This document shows, in pieces, positions 1 through 10,336 of a DNA stretch of 64,000 bases (its first letter is position 1; every line of letters starts with the position of its first letter). This DNA comes from Mantamonas sphyraenae (taxonomy: Eukaryota; CRuMs; Mantamonadidae). The notes under the pieces are model-generated. The model did not search any database and was not told where the DNA came from. It worked only from the letters and a program-made list of their open reading frames with translations. The position numbers and the translations under genes were made by a program. The DNA is taken from contig JAPMXV010000023.1 of the NCBI GenBank assembly GCA_026936335.1, positions 148,737-212,736 of the forward strand, written 5' to 3'.

Positions 1-270
1 GGCCCCTGCCATGGTCTGGCATCCCCTCACAAAGCAGGGTTCAACGTACGCGCGTCGACGAGCATTCAGCTCACGCTGGCTCTGTCGTTCCAGGCGCTTG
101 TAGTGACGGTTGACGGTGTTCTGCTTGATCTTGCGGTTGGTGCTCTTCTCCCACGACACCACATGCAGCTGTCGAGCAGCCTCTTGCTTGGTCTGCTCAA
201 ACACAGCGCGGCGGTCCTCCTCCGCACGTCGCTTCAAAATCAGATAATCCGAGGGCGGCTTGCGAGACAT
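1..270 (-). CDS. Partial small basic protein, possibly cilia-associated
   Basis: An open frame starts at an ATG at 270 (reading leftwards) and runs off the window edge, giving at least 90 codons without a stop. The visible protein is basic and helical, rich in Arg, Lys, Gln and Glu. Its end carries QRELNARRRAYVEPCF, which weakly recalls the conserved tail of small microtubule-inner proteins such as CFAP141. A GTGAGG after the Phe codon near position 21 could be a splice donor, so the last few visible codons may be intronic. It is divergent from SPC25, with 53 nt between the two start codons. The reading frame is seen directly; the ciliary link is a guess from one short motif. It could equally be an unrelated helical protein. 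Confidence 0.45.
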   Translation of the reverse strand, partial: MSRKPPSDYLILKRRAEEDRRAVFEQTKQEAARQLHVVSWEKSTNRKIKQNTVNRHYKRLERQSQRELNARRRAYVEPCFVRGCQTMAGA

Positions 271-323
271 CGGTGTGTGTGTGTGTTTGGCAGCGCCGGC
301 GGCACAAAGTCAAAACCGCAACC

Positions 324-1441
324 ATGAGTGTATCGCTTGCTCGCCAGCACATCAACCACATGCAGTCGTTTCAGACACGTGTGTCTGACTTTCAGGAGCA
401 GTTTGACACCTGGGCCGATGCCAAACTGGACGAGGTTCAGCAGACCGTGGAGGCGCACACCATGTACATGGAGGACGGCCAGCAGTCACTTCGAGCCATG
501 GAGAAGCAACACAGCCAGTTGGAGAGTCTGGCACAGCAGGTGCAGAACCAGTTGCAGCAGGAGAACGAGGAGATCGACGCGTGTCAGCAGCAGATCGAGG
601 AGGCGCAGGCTGACAAGAAGACGGCGACGGAAGAGTGCACGGCGATGAAGATGAAGGTGCACGAGGAGAAGAAGGGGGTGGAGAAGAAGACCAAGGGTGA
701 GTTGCAGTATGGGTGTGGGTGGATGTGGAGAGAGGGAGCGGGGGCAGGGGAGGAAGGTGGGGGCCGTGTGTGACGGGTGACCGTTTGGCGGGAGACGGAG
801 ATGGCGGGCGTTTGACGGATTTTTGGGATGGAGAGGGTGAGGGTGACAGAGACGGGAGGGAAGGGGTGTGTATGGAGTGTGGGATGGGTTTGCATGTGGG
901 ATAAGGATGAGGGGAGGCATGTGGGAACGTGTGGGAGGAGTGTGGAGCGGGTGTCGGATCCACAGGCTTGGAGGCACAGCAAAGACCAGAGTGAGACCCG
1001 TGATGACCCCACAGAGAGAGAGAGAAAGAGAGATCCATGGATGGGTGGACTGACACAACAAGGTCGTGTACGAACCACACCACACGGTGTCACACACACA
1101 CAGAGGTGGAACAAGCAAAGAGTGAGCTGGACACACGGGTCAAGGACGCGCAGGAGGGTCTGTTCTTCTACGAGGACAGGCTGAAGCTGTCGTTTGAGGT
1201 GCTGCAGCAGGATTATCTGCGCTTTGTGTTTACTCATGTGGATCCGAAGGATGCGGAGCGGCAGTTCTTGTTCACGGTGCACGTGGACATTGACGACCAG
1301 TACTACGTGGACGAGTGCTCACCGGGCATTGGGGGACGCAAGTTGAGCAGCATGGCCAAGGAGCTGAACAAGAGCAACAACTTTTCACACTTTGTGGTGG
1401 CCATGCGCAGGGAGTTTCGGGAGATTGCCCTGAGCGAGTGA
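324..1441 (+). CDS. SPC25: Kinetochore protein SPC25 (NDC80 complex)
   Basis: Two exons, 324-696 and 1104-1441 (phase 1), separated by a 407-nt G-rich intron with a GTGAGT donor and a CACACACACAG acceptor, encode 236 aa, close to the usual ~225 aa of SPC25. Residues ~10-150 form a Gln/Glu-rich coiled coil for pairing with SPC24. Residues ~150-236 match the Spc25 globular domain: FYEDRLKLSF, LRFVFTHVDPKD, FLFTVHV, then the family signature SNNFSHFVVAMRREF, equivalent to vertebrate TNNFSAF..NVRKAF. SPC25 is one of four NDC80 subunits that link kinetochores to spindle microtubules. The start is the first ATG in frame and gives the expected length. AAGAB follows on the same strand after 110 nt. 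The identification rests on the C-terminal domain and is firm. Confidence 0.9.
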
Positions 1442-1551
1442 TGATGTTGGTTGCACACTGTCCACCACAGCTCCCACAAAGTACATATGTCCATTGCCCA
1501 CCACGCCCATCATTGTTGCAAAGCGTCGAGGCACCCATCCAAATCCCGACG

Positions 1552-3033
1552 ATGGCGGACGACTTTCCCACGTCGTACATCGACGAGTTTGGCAACGAGG
1601 TGCACATTCACATGGGCGAAGAATACGACGTGTTTGACAGCCACGACGCAGACTACGATCTGGCTGGCTACCAGGGCACTCTGATGGACGACATGCCTCG
1701 CGACTGCGTGGTCTTTGTGGGCCACGAAGATGCAGGCGTCATGGAGCTCGTGCGAGCCATGTACGGCGAAGGAACCTCGCCAGAGGATGCTCAGATCGAC
1801 AATGTCCACGAGTATCTGCAACACAGCAGCAGCCTACATCTGAGCACCAAATATTACCAGGCAGACATCAAGCTGCAGGTTGTGTCTCCTTTTGTCAACG
1901 CCGACCTCGTCGACGACTTTGACTTTTTCACAGGCGTGCTGGGAACCACCTGCCAGGCCATTGTGCTTGTGTATGACCCGCTTCGTGTACGTTGAACAGT
2001 CCAGAGTGGACCACACACCCGCTGAATTCCCCTCTTTCCAACCCTCCGTTCCTCACCCTCCCCCACCCCACACATACACTCACGCACACGCAACCGCACA
2101 CAGCCAGAGACGTTGGACGTGTGCACACAATGGGCCGACTTTGTCAGCATGTACGTCCCATCCATCCGGCTGCTGGTGGCCAATTTCCACAACAACGACG
2201 AAGCTGTGCATGCCGACCTGAGCCCTGCCAACGACTGGTGCATGTCCCTGGGCTATGACATTGGCTTTGAACTCGTCGAGTTTGCCCACCCGCACCACCT
2301 CCTCCCTGCCGAGCAGCAGCAACACATGGCCATGCACGAAAAGGTCGGCGCCGAACGCGTTGTTCAGGCCCTGGAAACCTGCATCGACTGGCCCGGCATC
2401 GAACTCGGATCCGGTGTCCAGGCACCATCGGGTATGGCTGGATTTATGATGGGTGGTGGCATGGGTGATGGGATACTGGGTGGGAGCAGCAGCAGCAGCA
2501 GCAGCAGCAGTAGCAGCAGCTCTTCCTCGTCCTCCTCATCGGCCGACGCTGCCACTACAGACAAGGCCGTGATTGTGGAGGGTGGTGAGGAGAAGCCCAG
2601 TGAAGCAGAGGGTGACAAGACGCAGGAGGCAACCCCCACGTCAGAGGAGACCACGAAGCAGTTTGCCACAGCCGACGAGATGGCAAAGAAGATCGAAAGC
2701 GACCTGGCTGGTGACATGGCAGCATTGGGTGGAGGGGCAGCCGGAGGCGTGCCCTCAGGCGTTGAGGCTATGTTTGCCGCCCTTTTTGGAGCGGAGGAAG
2801 GCGACGACGACGACGAACCAAACGAGGAGGACATCGAGAACTTTGAGCGTGCCATGGCCCTCATGATGCAGATGAAACGTGAGGCTGCCGATTTGCCCGA
2901 CGATGTGCGCCGCCAGCGTGCTGCAGACGTCGCTCTCAGCCTGTACAAAGCGTTGGGCGTTGACGGCGATCTGAGCGACGATGATGAGGAGGGGCAGCAG
3001 GCGACAAACACAGAAACTGAAGACAAGGCATAG
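1552..3033 (+). CDS. AAGAB: Alpha/gamma-adaptin-binding protein p34 (AAGAB)
   Basis: Exons 1552-1986 and 2104-3033 (phase 0; donor GTACGT, acceptor CACACAG, 117-nt intron) encode 454 aa. Residues ~40-260 resemble the Rab-like G-domain fold of p34: a degenerate start at CVVFVGHEDAGV, then a long region ending in the conserved LGYDIGFELVEF. The last ~70 residues contain FERAMALMMQMKREAADLPDDVR, which matches the diagnostic AAGAB tail (FEKL..KLKEMK..A..LP...R), followed by an acidic end. The middle is expanded by a Gly/Met-rich and poly-Ser stretch, partly encoded by AGC repeats, making it longer than animal AAGAB (~315 aa). AAGAB is a cytosolic chaperone for assembly of AP-1 and AP-2 adaptors. 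Its stop lies 42 nt from the stop of the convergent next gene. Confidence 0.8.
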
Positions 3034-3075
3034 AAACAAAAACGGCCGCATTTCAACGCATCACAGTTGACATCT

Positions 3076-6000
3076 TTAGTTCATTGCTTTCAGCTTCTTG
3101 TTGATATGAGCCAAGGAGACGAGCCAGGGCTTGATCCTGGATTGGGTCTGCTCCTTGGTGGGCTTGATGCCATTGTTCTGCTCCTGGAACGTGTGTGTCC
3201 ACTGCTCGATGAGTTCGCTCCACTTGCGCAGACTTGCCTGCAACACCAACTTGAGCTCGTCCTTCTCGAGATCGTCGTCGGCCAGCACGTCGTCGACAAA
3301 GGTGACCAACGAGTCGCCGTCGTGAGGCATGTTCTTGATGAGCTTCTGGCTGGGACGGATGGCCACCTGCTCCGTGGTCACCTTGACCTTCTTGGTCTTC
3401 TTGGCCCGCTTCTTCAGGTCCTTTTGTGACTTGCGCAGATCCTCCTCCATGGCCTGCAGCTCCTGTTCCTCCTTGTCGTCCAGTTCCTTCATCACCTGTT
3501 TGATCGTGGCATACTTTGTGTACAACAGAGCCAGTTCGGGCATTCCTCGCTTCTCCTCTGCAGACGCCTTGCGTCCGTACTGCTCCTCAAACTCCGCCTC
3601 CATCACTTCAATCTCCTTGCGTGTGCTCTTCTTCAGCTTCTTCAGCGTCTTGCGGCTCTTGCCACGATACTCGTCCGCCGGATCATACACCACCGGCTCG
3701 GGAGACGCAGGTTTCGCCTCTCCAGACCCTGTGCTGGCGTTGCTCTCGCCACGCGGACCAGACAGAGAGGACGACGAGGATGAAGAAGAGGATGAAGAGG
3801 ACGCCCCTGCGTCCTCTTCGGCGGTGGGTGCCGTGGCTGGTCTGGAGCCCGGGGCAGCTCCCTTGTCAGTTCGCTGAGTCTGCTTCTGCTGCTCGTCGGC
3901 ATCGGTGTCCTCCTCCACCAGCACCTGAGACTGGTCGATGACGCGTTGGATCTCGTCGAGCTCCTTGCGCCTGCGCTCGTCCTCGAGGGCTTGCAGGGCG
4001 CGCATGTCTTCGAGCTCCCGCTTGCGTTTCTCCTCTTCCAGCTGCTTCTTCATGGCAATGGCCTCCTCGCGGCGGCGCTCCATGTTTGTGGCAGCATACT
4101 TCTCACCGGCCTCCATAAAGGCGCGTGCAGCGAGGCAAACGAGGAGGAAACGACGGCGTGGCAGGGGCATAAAGGTGAGTTCGCGGTCGCGCTGGTCCAG
4201 ACGCAGACGGAAGTGGTGCAGGAGGGGCTCCAGGTGCGGGTTGGGAAACATGGACACGCGTAGGACGCTGTTGTAGATGCGAATGAGCTCCTCAACGAGA
4301 TGAGCGAGGATAAAAACCATGGGGGATTCGCTCATGCGAGCTTGACTCAGGTGCCGTTGCATGACTTCGATCTCGCGACGCAGGTGGCCCTTGTGGACGA
4401 ATTCGGGCATGGAACGGCGCATGTTGTTGACTTCCTGCAGCACACGCTCGCAGTTGCCAATGGCAATCAGCACGTTCTCGTTGTCGCGCGTAAACGACAG
4501 GGCGTCCTTCTTGGTCACGGCCATCGGGCGTCGGGCGAAAAGGCGTCCTTGAGAATGATGAGGAGGGCAATGAGGGTGGCGAGGCCGTTGATGAAGAGGA
4601 GCTCGTAAAACAGGGTGTTGGGCAGCAGCAGCGGGGAAAACACCTTTGCGGCCACAAGCAGGGCGAAGAAGGCGTTGGCAATAAACATCCACACTTGAGT
4701 GTGACGCAGCAGGGAGCTGCTCCACATGCGATACGGGTTGGTCTGCCACAGCAGCACCGAGGCCCACAAGGCCCAGAGGGCCAAGAACAGAGCTGCCTGG
4801 AGCACGTAGTCGGAGGTGACAAAGACGAGGTTGAGCAGGAGGAGCAACTTCATGGCCAGGGGGATAAGTCCTGAGCGTGCAGTGTTCCTGTGGTAGGAGC
4901 TGATGACATGCAATTGCTTGATGGCCCACTGGTCGTCCAGACCCATGAGGAAGGCCATCTCCATTTCCACCAGCCAGTACCGGTGGCGTTCCTCGCTGCT
5001 GTAGATGATGTTGTAGTGGATCAGCTGGGCCATGTACACGGGGAAGCCCACGCTGAAGAGGACAAAGGTGACCACAGACAGGGCAAACGCGACCACATAC
5101 ACAGGGTCCGTGGAGGCCAGGTCCAGCCGTGTCGAACACGACACGGTAGGGTCAACACGCAGTGAGTTGGTCGCGGATGAACAGTCCCACAGGCGAAGGG
5201 TCACCAGCGTGATTGGAATGTACAGAAGCGAACCTGTGGGTAATTGGGGGGTGGCGTCAGTGGATGCAGACACAGAGGAACAGAGGAACAGAGGAAGAAC
5301 AAAAGGGCGATCACACGAACAACAGCCACCAGCACAGCAATCGGGAGAGGCGGCCGTGAGGGAGGTGAGGGGAACGTACAGGTGGTGAGGAGGATGCGCT
5401 TGATGGTGGCCTCGACAAGGAGGCGGTAGCGAGGGTTTGTCTGTGTGTGTGCGTAGAAACGCAAGGCCATGGCATAGGCCAACATGAGGAGGAAGGGCAT
5501 GGCCACAAAGGGCAGGCTGTACCAGGCAAAGGAGAAGGCGACGGGGAAGCCAAGGGCGTCGGGGAAAAACGTCCACAGATCACCAATGGCCAGCAGCATG
5601 TAGTCGGTGTACTTGTACCATCCGGCGGGCCATGGGTAGGGTTTGGCCATGAGCAACAGGATGCCGTACATTTGCACGGCCTCGACGAAAATGCCCAGCT
5701 TTTCGGTCCAGTAGCGGGAAACGTTGCGAATGCGAGAGGAAGTGCGTCTGTGGGCGGTGCGTGGGAGGGCATCAGAGCATGGGAGGGCGTCAGTGGCGGT
5801 GTCATATGGATGTACGCTGTGTGGGGCGCATGTTGCTGTGTGTGCGTGTGCGTGGAGCGTGGGGCGGGCGGGGCTAAGTTTGGAAAAGCCGTTACGGCCG
5901 GTGTGGGTTCACTCACGTGCGCAGGCGCTCCACATAGGCGCGCTTCAGCGAGTCCTCGTCGTCCAGCCCGTCGACCTGAATGCCTTTGAGCAATTCGGTG

Positions 6001-6590
6001 CTCTCTGTGACGTCGTCGTCGTCATCGTTATTGTCGTCGTGGTGCGAGAGTCTGCGTCGGGTGCTGCTGTGGGTGGTGGGTGATTCGGAGCGGCCGGCGT
6101 TGTCGTCGTTGGTGAAGCGAACCACGTTGGGCGTCTCCTCGGCAATGTTGGCGAGTGACGTGCCCATGGAAGGCGCCCTACGTTTGCTCAGGCCCCCGGG
6201 CATGCCTGGAGAGCCACCTGAAAAGATGTCTGTGGGCGAACGGGTGCCCAGCACGACGTGGGAGGCGCTGGCGCTGCTGGGCGGAGGCGACAGTTTGCCT
6301 TTGTACATATTGAGGGCGCCTGCATCCGAGCTCAGCGCTTGCATTTCCACACTGTCCCTGCGGCCGTGGACTCCGCCGCCGACCCCGCCTCCACTTCCGT
6401 GGAGCCGTGCAAACCGGTTCTTGCCCGATTGGGAGCTGCGTGAGAACGAGCCCAGATTGCGCAGAGGCGGCCCTGGCGTGCTGGTGTCCACGGGCACGAC
6501 ACTCTGCATGCTCGCTAGGCCACCGCCTCCCCCGCCGCCACTGTGGATGTTCAGCCGATGGATAGGTTTCGGCCGAGGCGGCGTGTGCAT
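3076..6590 (-). CDS. Multi-pass TRP-like membrane protein with coiled-coil cytosolic tail (one frame break)
   Basis: Three spliced exons (6590-5917, 5747-5380, 5233-4515) encode 586 aa: a low-complexity N-terminus (~225 aa, Gly, Ser and acidic), then about ten hydrophobic segments. The loop with LWDCSS, VDPTVSC and a GFP-containing helix matches the C-terminal membrane module of protist TRP-like / GCC2-GCC3 proteins. That frame ends at TGA 4515, but a second frame opens at ATG 4524 and runs to 3076 (482 aa): helices, a Glu/Lys/Arg coiled coil, poly-Ser, and a segment resembling the FAM13 tail motif (FEEQYGRKASAEEK, then LYTKYATIKQVM). The joined length is one base short of a multiple of three. 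One extra base in the four-base run at 4538-4541 would fuse the two frames, so I treat this as one gene. Two overlapping genes are possible. Channel activity is unproven. Confidence 0.6.
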
Positions 6591-6691
6591 GGGATTGGGG
6601 TGTGTGGTGTGGTGAGGTGTTGCGCCGACGAGCGCAAACGAAGCGACATTTCATTAGCATGAGTCTGAGCGGAAGAGCATGGACGCGTGGA

Positions 6692-7579
6692 ATGAAGTGG
6701 AAGAAGGGCAACATGGCCCTGTGTGCACTTGTGGTGTTGTGTGTGCTGTTGTGTGTCCGTACAGGCGAGGCAGGAGGGGCAGAAGGAGGAGGACGCAACA
6801 AGAACCGAGTGATGCCCTGGCTGTGTCTGCAACGGTGCAACCAAACGCTGGCAGAGGTAAAGGCGAATGTGGCATCACTGAAGGCACACTTGGACGTGTT
6901 TGACGCCGCATCGTTTGAGATGTTCAACCTGGGGGCCAACGGGACGCTGGTGTACAACTCGGACCTGTACGACGTGATGCAGGACCTGGCGCCGCTGGGC
7001 ATCAAAACCTACGCCATGATTTCATCGTATCCTTACCCGCCCCAGTTTCTGGATTGGATGCGACAGGTGTTTGCGGCGCCACAGCCGTTTATTGCAAAGT
7101 GTGTGGCGGCGATGCACACACACGGCTTCCACGGCTTCAACGTGGACTGGGAACCCACCAGCAGCCACGCCACCGACGCAGACGCAGTGGAATACGCGAA
7201 TTTTCTCAACGCTTTTGCGGATGGCATCCACGCGGCGGGAGGGGAGGTGACGGTGGATGTGGGCGGGTGGAGCCCGATTTGGAACTGGACTCTGTTGGCC
7301 AGCACACGTGTGGACAGGATCATCAACATGGCCACGTACACGGGTGCGTGGGACACATGGGAACGCGTCTTTCAGCGCTCCTTGGAACAGATTGGCGTGG
7401 ATCGGCTGGGCGTGGGCCTGCAGAACGTGGACCCGCGCACAAACGCCCCGCTCAACGACACTCAGATTGCGCTGCGCATGGGCGCCATTGTCGAACATGG
7501 ATGCACCGAAATCGATCTGTGGCGCTTCCCGTTTGCCGACAACTGGTGGCCTGCGCTGGAGAAGTATGTGGGGATGTGA
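6692..7579 (+). CDS. Secreted glycoside hydrolase family 18-like protein (chitobiase-like)
   Basis: A single exon encodes 295 aa. The N-terminus MKWKKGNMALCALVVLCVLL has the basic-hydrophobic pattern of a signal peptide, with likely cleavage near GEA. Around residue 148, HGFNVDWEPTSS matches the GH18 active-site strand (DxxDxDxE type); the catalytic Glu and the preceding Asp are present, while the first Asp of the motif is Asn. TYAMISSYPYPP and the later LGVGLQ and IDLWRFPF fit successive strands of a TIM barrel. It is shorter than lysosomal di-N-acetylchitobiase (~385 aa). The expected role is cleavage or binding of N-acetylglucosamine linkages in the secretory or lysosomal lumen. In-frame ATGs at 6659 and 6713 are alternative starts; 6692 was chosen because it gives the best signal peptide. 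It is divergent from the TRP-like gene, with 101 nt between starts. Confidence 0.7.
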   Translation: MKWKKGNMALCALVVLCVLLCVRTGEAGGAEGGGRNKNRVMPWLCLQRCNQTLAEVKANVASLKAHLDVFDAASFEMFNLGANGTLVYNSDLYDVMQDLAPLGIKTYAMISSYPYPPQFLDWMRQVFAAPQPFIAKCVAAMHTHGFHGFNVDWEPTSSHATDADAVEYANFLNAFADGIHAAGGEVTVDVGGWSPIWNWTLLASTRVDRIINMATYTGAWDTWERVFQRSLEQIGVDRLGVGLQNVDPRTNAPLNDTQIALRMGAIVEHGCTEIDLWRFPFADNWWPALEKYVGM

Positions 7580-7603
7580 AACAGCGTGTGGAGACCTGAC
7601 GAA

Positions 7604-8056
7604 TCAACGGCGCCAAAAGGTCTGCCACAGCCAGTGGACGATGCCGGCGGTAATGTTGAGGAGGATAAAGCCCACCCAAAGCTGATAGAGCCAAATGTTT
7701 TGCGGATCGGTGCCCAGGAGCAGAAGTAGCTGCTGGAGGGTTTGGAGGGGCGCCACGCAGTCGATCAGCGACGTGGTTTGCCCACACACACGCGTGACGA
7801 CGGCGCCGCCGAGGCTGGCAATGCCAAAGCTCACCACAGCCACAAACACCAGGGTGTAGATGAGGCGAGGCAGGGAGACGTGAGTGGTGGGTTCGTTCGT
7901 GGAGTGTTGGGGCTGAGGTGTCTGGTGGGGCGGAGGCTGTTGTTGCGGCACTGCAGGGGCAGCCGTAGAGGCGTCGAGAGAAGCCAAGCGGGCACGAAGG
8001 AGGGCGTTTTCCTGACGCAGACGCAACACTTCTGCGTCGTCGTCGTTGCCAGCCAT
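7604..8056 (-). CDS. Small coiled-coil protein with two transmembrane segments, unknown function
   Basis: A 150-aa single-exon frame starts at the ATG at 8056 (MAGNDDDAEVLRLRQ). Residues ~8-30 form a short leucine-zipper-like heptad stretch (VLRLRQENALLRARLASL). A Pro/Gln/Thr-rich linker follows, then two hydrophobic spans: LIYTLVFVAVVSFGIASL, and near the end LYQLWVGFILLNITAGIVHW, finishing in a basic FWRR. The arrangement suggests a membrane protein with a cytosolic N-terminal coiled coil. I do not recognise a family. It is convergent with the GH18 gene (stops 24 nt apart) and divergent from the C9orf85 gene (106 nt between starts). The in-frame extension upstream of 8056 is proline-rich and was not used. 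Confidence 0.6.
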   Translation of the reverse strand: MAGNDDDAEVLRLRQENALLRARLASLDASTAAPAVPQQQPPPHQTPQPQHSTNEPTTHVSLPRLIYTLVFVAVVSFGIASLGGAVVTRVCGQTTSLIDCVAPLQTLQQLLLLLGTDPQNIWLYQLWVGFILLNITAGIVHWLWQTFWRR

Positions 8057-8162
8057 GGTGGGCAATGTGGGGGGAGGGGGGATGGGGGTGGGGACAGGAG
8101 AGAGAGATGGCGTGCTGGGGAGAGAGCGACGAGGCCGCCACCGCAACACCAACAGCAAAACC

Positions 8163-9016
8163 ATGTCAGGGGGAGCCAAGAAGAAGCAAAACTCGCATCG
8201 TCCGGCTCACCAGAACAAGACGGCGTTCAAGCACAACAAGAACTCGAAAAAGACAAAGAAGATCTTGGAAATGCCCATCACCGGGGTGTGCAGCAAATGC
8301 TACGAGGTGCTGACCTGGAGGAAACAATACCGCAAATACAAGCCACTCAAGGCACCGGGAAAATGGTACGTGGGACAAACAGGCGTGTGCAATGGCATGG
8401 GCTGCACTACAGGCGCCCAGAGACGCATGTGTGGCTGACACACTCGAATTCCGTTGGTCAGCGCAGCAGCAAATGCTTGAGGCGCAACCTGAAGGTGTCC
8501 TACTTTACGTGTTGCAAGGACTGTGCCACTCAGGGCAAGGAGAAGCTGTGTCAAAAGTGTCTGAAGCCCACAGGCGGGTTCGATCCGGGGTAAGTGGTCC
8601 GCGTGCGCTGGACGGAAATCCGCGTGCGCCGCTGACGCCCATTGGGACATGGTTGACCGCACCCACCACCATCATCGTCACCACACAGGGAACAAACGGC
8701 CATCGAGCGCAACAACGACAACACAAAGTTTGAGGCGACGCTGCAGGGGCTCAGCGAACGCGAACGGCGCAGCGCTCTGCGGGCTCTCGAGAAGGGCACG
8801 CTCGTCGTGCACGCCAAGGATGGCAGCACTGTGTATAAAGGGAACCATGTGGATGACGGCGAAGAGGAGGAAGAGGAGGATGGGGAGGAAGAGGAGGATG
8901 AGGAGGATGAGGAGGATGGGGAGGATGAAGAGGATGGGGAGGACGAGGAAGAGGCAGAGGAGGTCGAGGTGCTTGTGGGGGACGAAGAGGACCAGCAGAT
9001 AGCAATCGAGCCGTGA
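8163..9016 (+). CDS. C9orf85-type (DUF2039) zinc-binding protein
   Basis: Exons 8163-8365, 8467-8589 and 8689-9016 (introns 101 and 99 nt; both phase 2; donors GTACGT and GTAAGT) encode 217 aa. The N-terminus HQNKTAFKHNKNSKKTKKI, then GVCSKCYEVLTWRKQYRKYK and, across the first splice, GKCSKCLRRNLKVSY..CCKDCA, reproduce the order of human C9orf85 (HQNTFSFKN, GVCQRCKEVLEWRVKYSKYK, CVKCLQKTV, CRPCA). The second exon was fixed by this match: using the AG at 8465-8466 restores the CxxC pair. Four Cys pairs suggest two zinc sites. The C-terminus is a long Glu/Asp tail. Molecular function is not established for the family. The stop is 33 nt from the convergent RING gene. Confidence 0.82.
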
Positions 9017-9049
9017 TATGGACATGGAGTGTACTAAACAAGGTGTTGG

Positions 9050-10271
9050 TCAGCTATCTTGATACCGGGAGCGCCGTGAGCGTGTGCTGCGACGCGTTCC
9101 TGATTGGTTTTGCTGCGTTTCGCTGCTGTTCTGCCGTGACGAACGTGTGCTCGAGCGAGAGCTTGTGGTGCGTGTGCGGCGCGCTTGGCCATTGCGGCTG
9201 TTGCTGTTGTTGCTGTTGTTCCTCCGATTGCTGCTGCTACGGGTGTTGCTGCTGCTCTGCTGCACTTCGTCTGCAGGCACTTCCGTCCTGCACAGCGGGC
9301 ACGTGTTGTTCTCACTGAGCCACGGCGTGATACACTCTTCGTGGTACACATGCTTGCAAGGCAGCTGTCCCACATTCTCGCCATCCTGAAACTCCTCTTG
9401 GCACACCGCACAGGGCAGATCTGCAACGGGGGGGGAGAACAAGACAAAATCCGCGTGAGCAACCGACCGAAGGGCATCCAGGAAATTTGCGAGCCAGAAA
9501 TCAGGAACTGCGCCTTTCAGGCACACGCAGTGCGGGAAACACTCACCTTGCATGCTCCTCTTGTCAAACGCAACCATGGGCATCTTCTTGAGCCACTCCT
9601 TGGCCGTGGGCTTTGTCTGTGGCTGGCCCTGCAGCTGCTCGAGCAATCCGTCCCATTCCTGCTGGTTGCCCGAGAACACATCCCCTGGGTTCGTCGTCAA
9701 CATGTGCTGTGTTATGTGCGCGAGGATGTCACCGAAAGCCGACATCGGGTTCTCTCTGTGCGTGTGTGCCAGCGTGTGCGCATGTGTCAGTTTGTGGGGC
9801 GTGGGGGCCAGGTGAGTGATGCGCGCTTCCATTCCGGCTCGAAACACTGCACGGGCTACGGCGCGAGACATACAGTTGTGAACCGCCTGACTGGGTCGGC
9901 GTTGTGGCAAATGCAACCTGAACACGCCCTCCGCGGAAACGGTTGTGCATGTACGTGTGCACCAGGTCCATAAACAAGCGTTGTTGGCTGAACAGATTCT
10001 GGTTGGCTCGTTCCTCATCCATTTGTTCGTCTGTGAGATCCTCGTCGTCGTCCACGATGAACCCATCGTCGTCGTCGTCCTCGTCTTCGTATGCGTACTC
10101 CTCATAGTCGTCCACGTTGAACCCATCGTCCTCCATGATCTCCAGGAAATCCCCTCCGCACTCTGGGCACACCATATCCGTCTGCGTGGTGTCGGCGTCC
10201 ACCACGCTCCTGCACGTGTGGCACCACACCTCACCGTCGTCCATGTGTTCCACGGTCACCTGGATATCCAT
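9050..10271 (-). CDS. RNF126/RNF115-type RING-H2 E3 ubiquitin ligase
   Basis: Exons 10271-9874, 9755-9547 and 9420-9050 (introns 118 and 126 nt, donors GTATGT and GTGAGT) encode 325 aa, the same size as RNF126. Residues ~15-40 hold the N-terminal zinc finger (WCHTCRSVV...CPECGGDF), followed by an acidic region. The middle has DGLLEQLQGQ and WLKKMPMVAF, matching the conserved pre-RING helix of this family. The RING-H2 domain reads CAVCQEEF, LPCKHVYHEECI, CPLCRTEV with all eight ligands in C3H2C3 order. A Ser/Arg/Asn-rich tail follows. Such ligases act in cytosolic quality control with BAG6 and in receptor traffic. The spliced junctions restore an uninterrupted family-like sequence, which supports the model. 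Confidence 0.85.
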
Positions 10272-10336
10272 GCGAGTGGGCAAGGGAGGTGTTTACTTGT
10301 GTCCGCGGGCGCCCGGCGTCTCGAGAGATCCAACAA

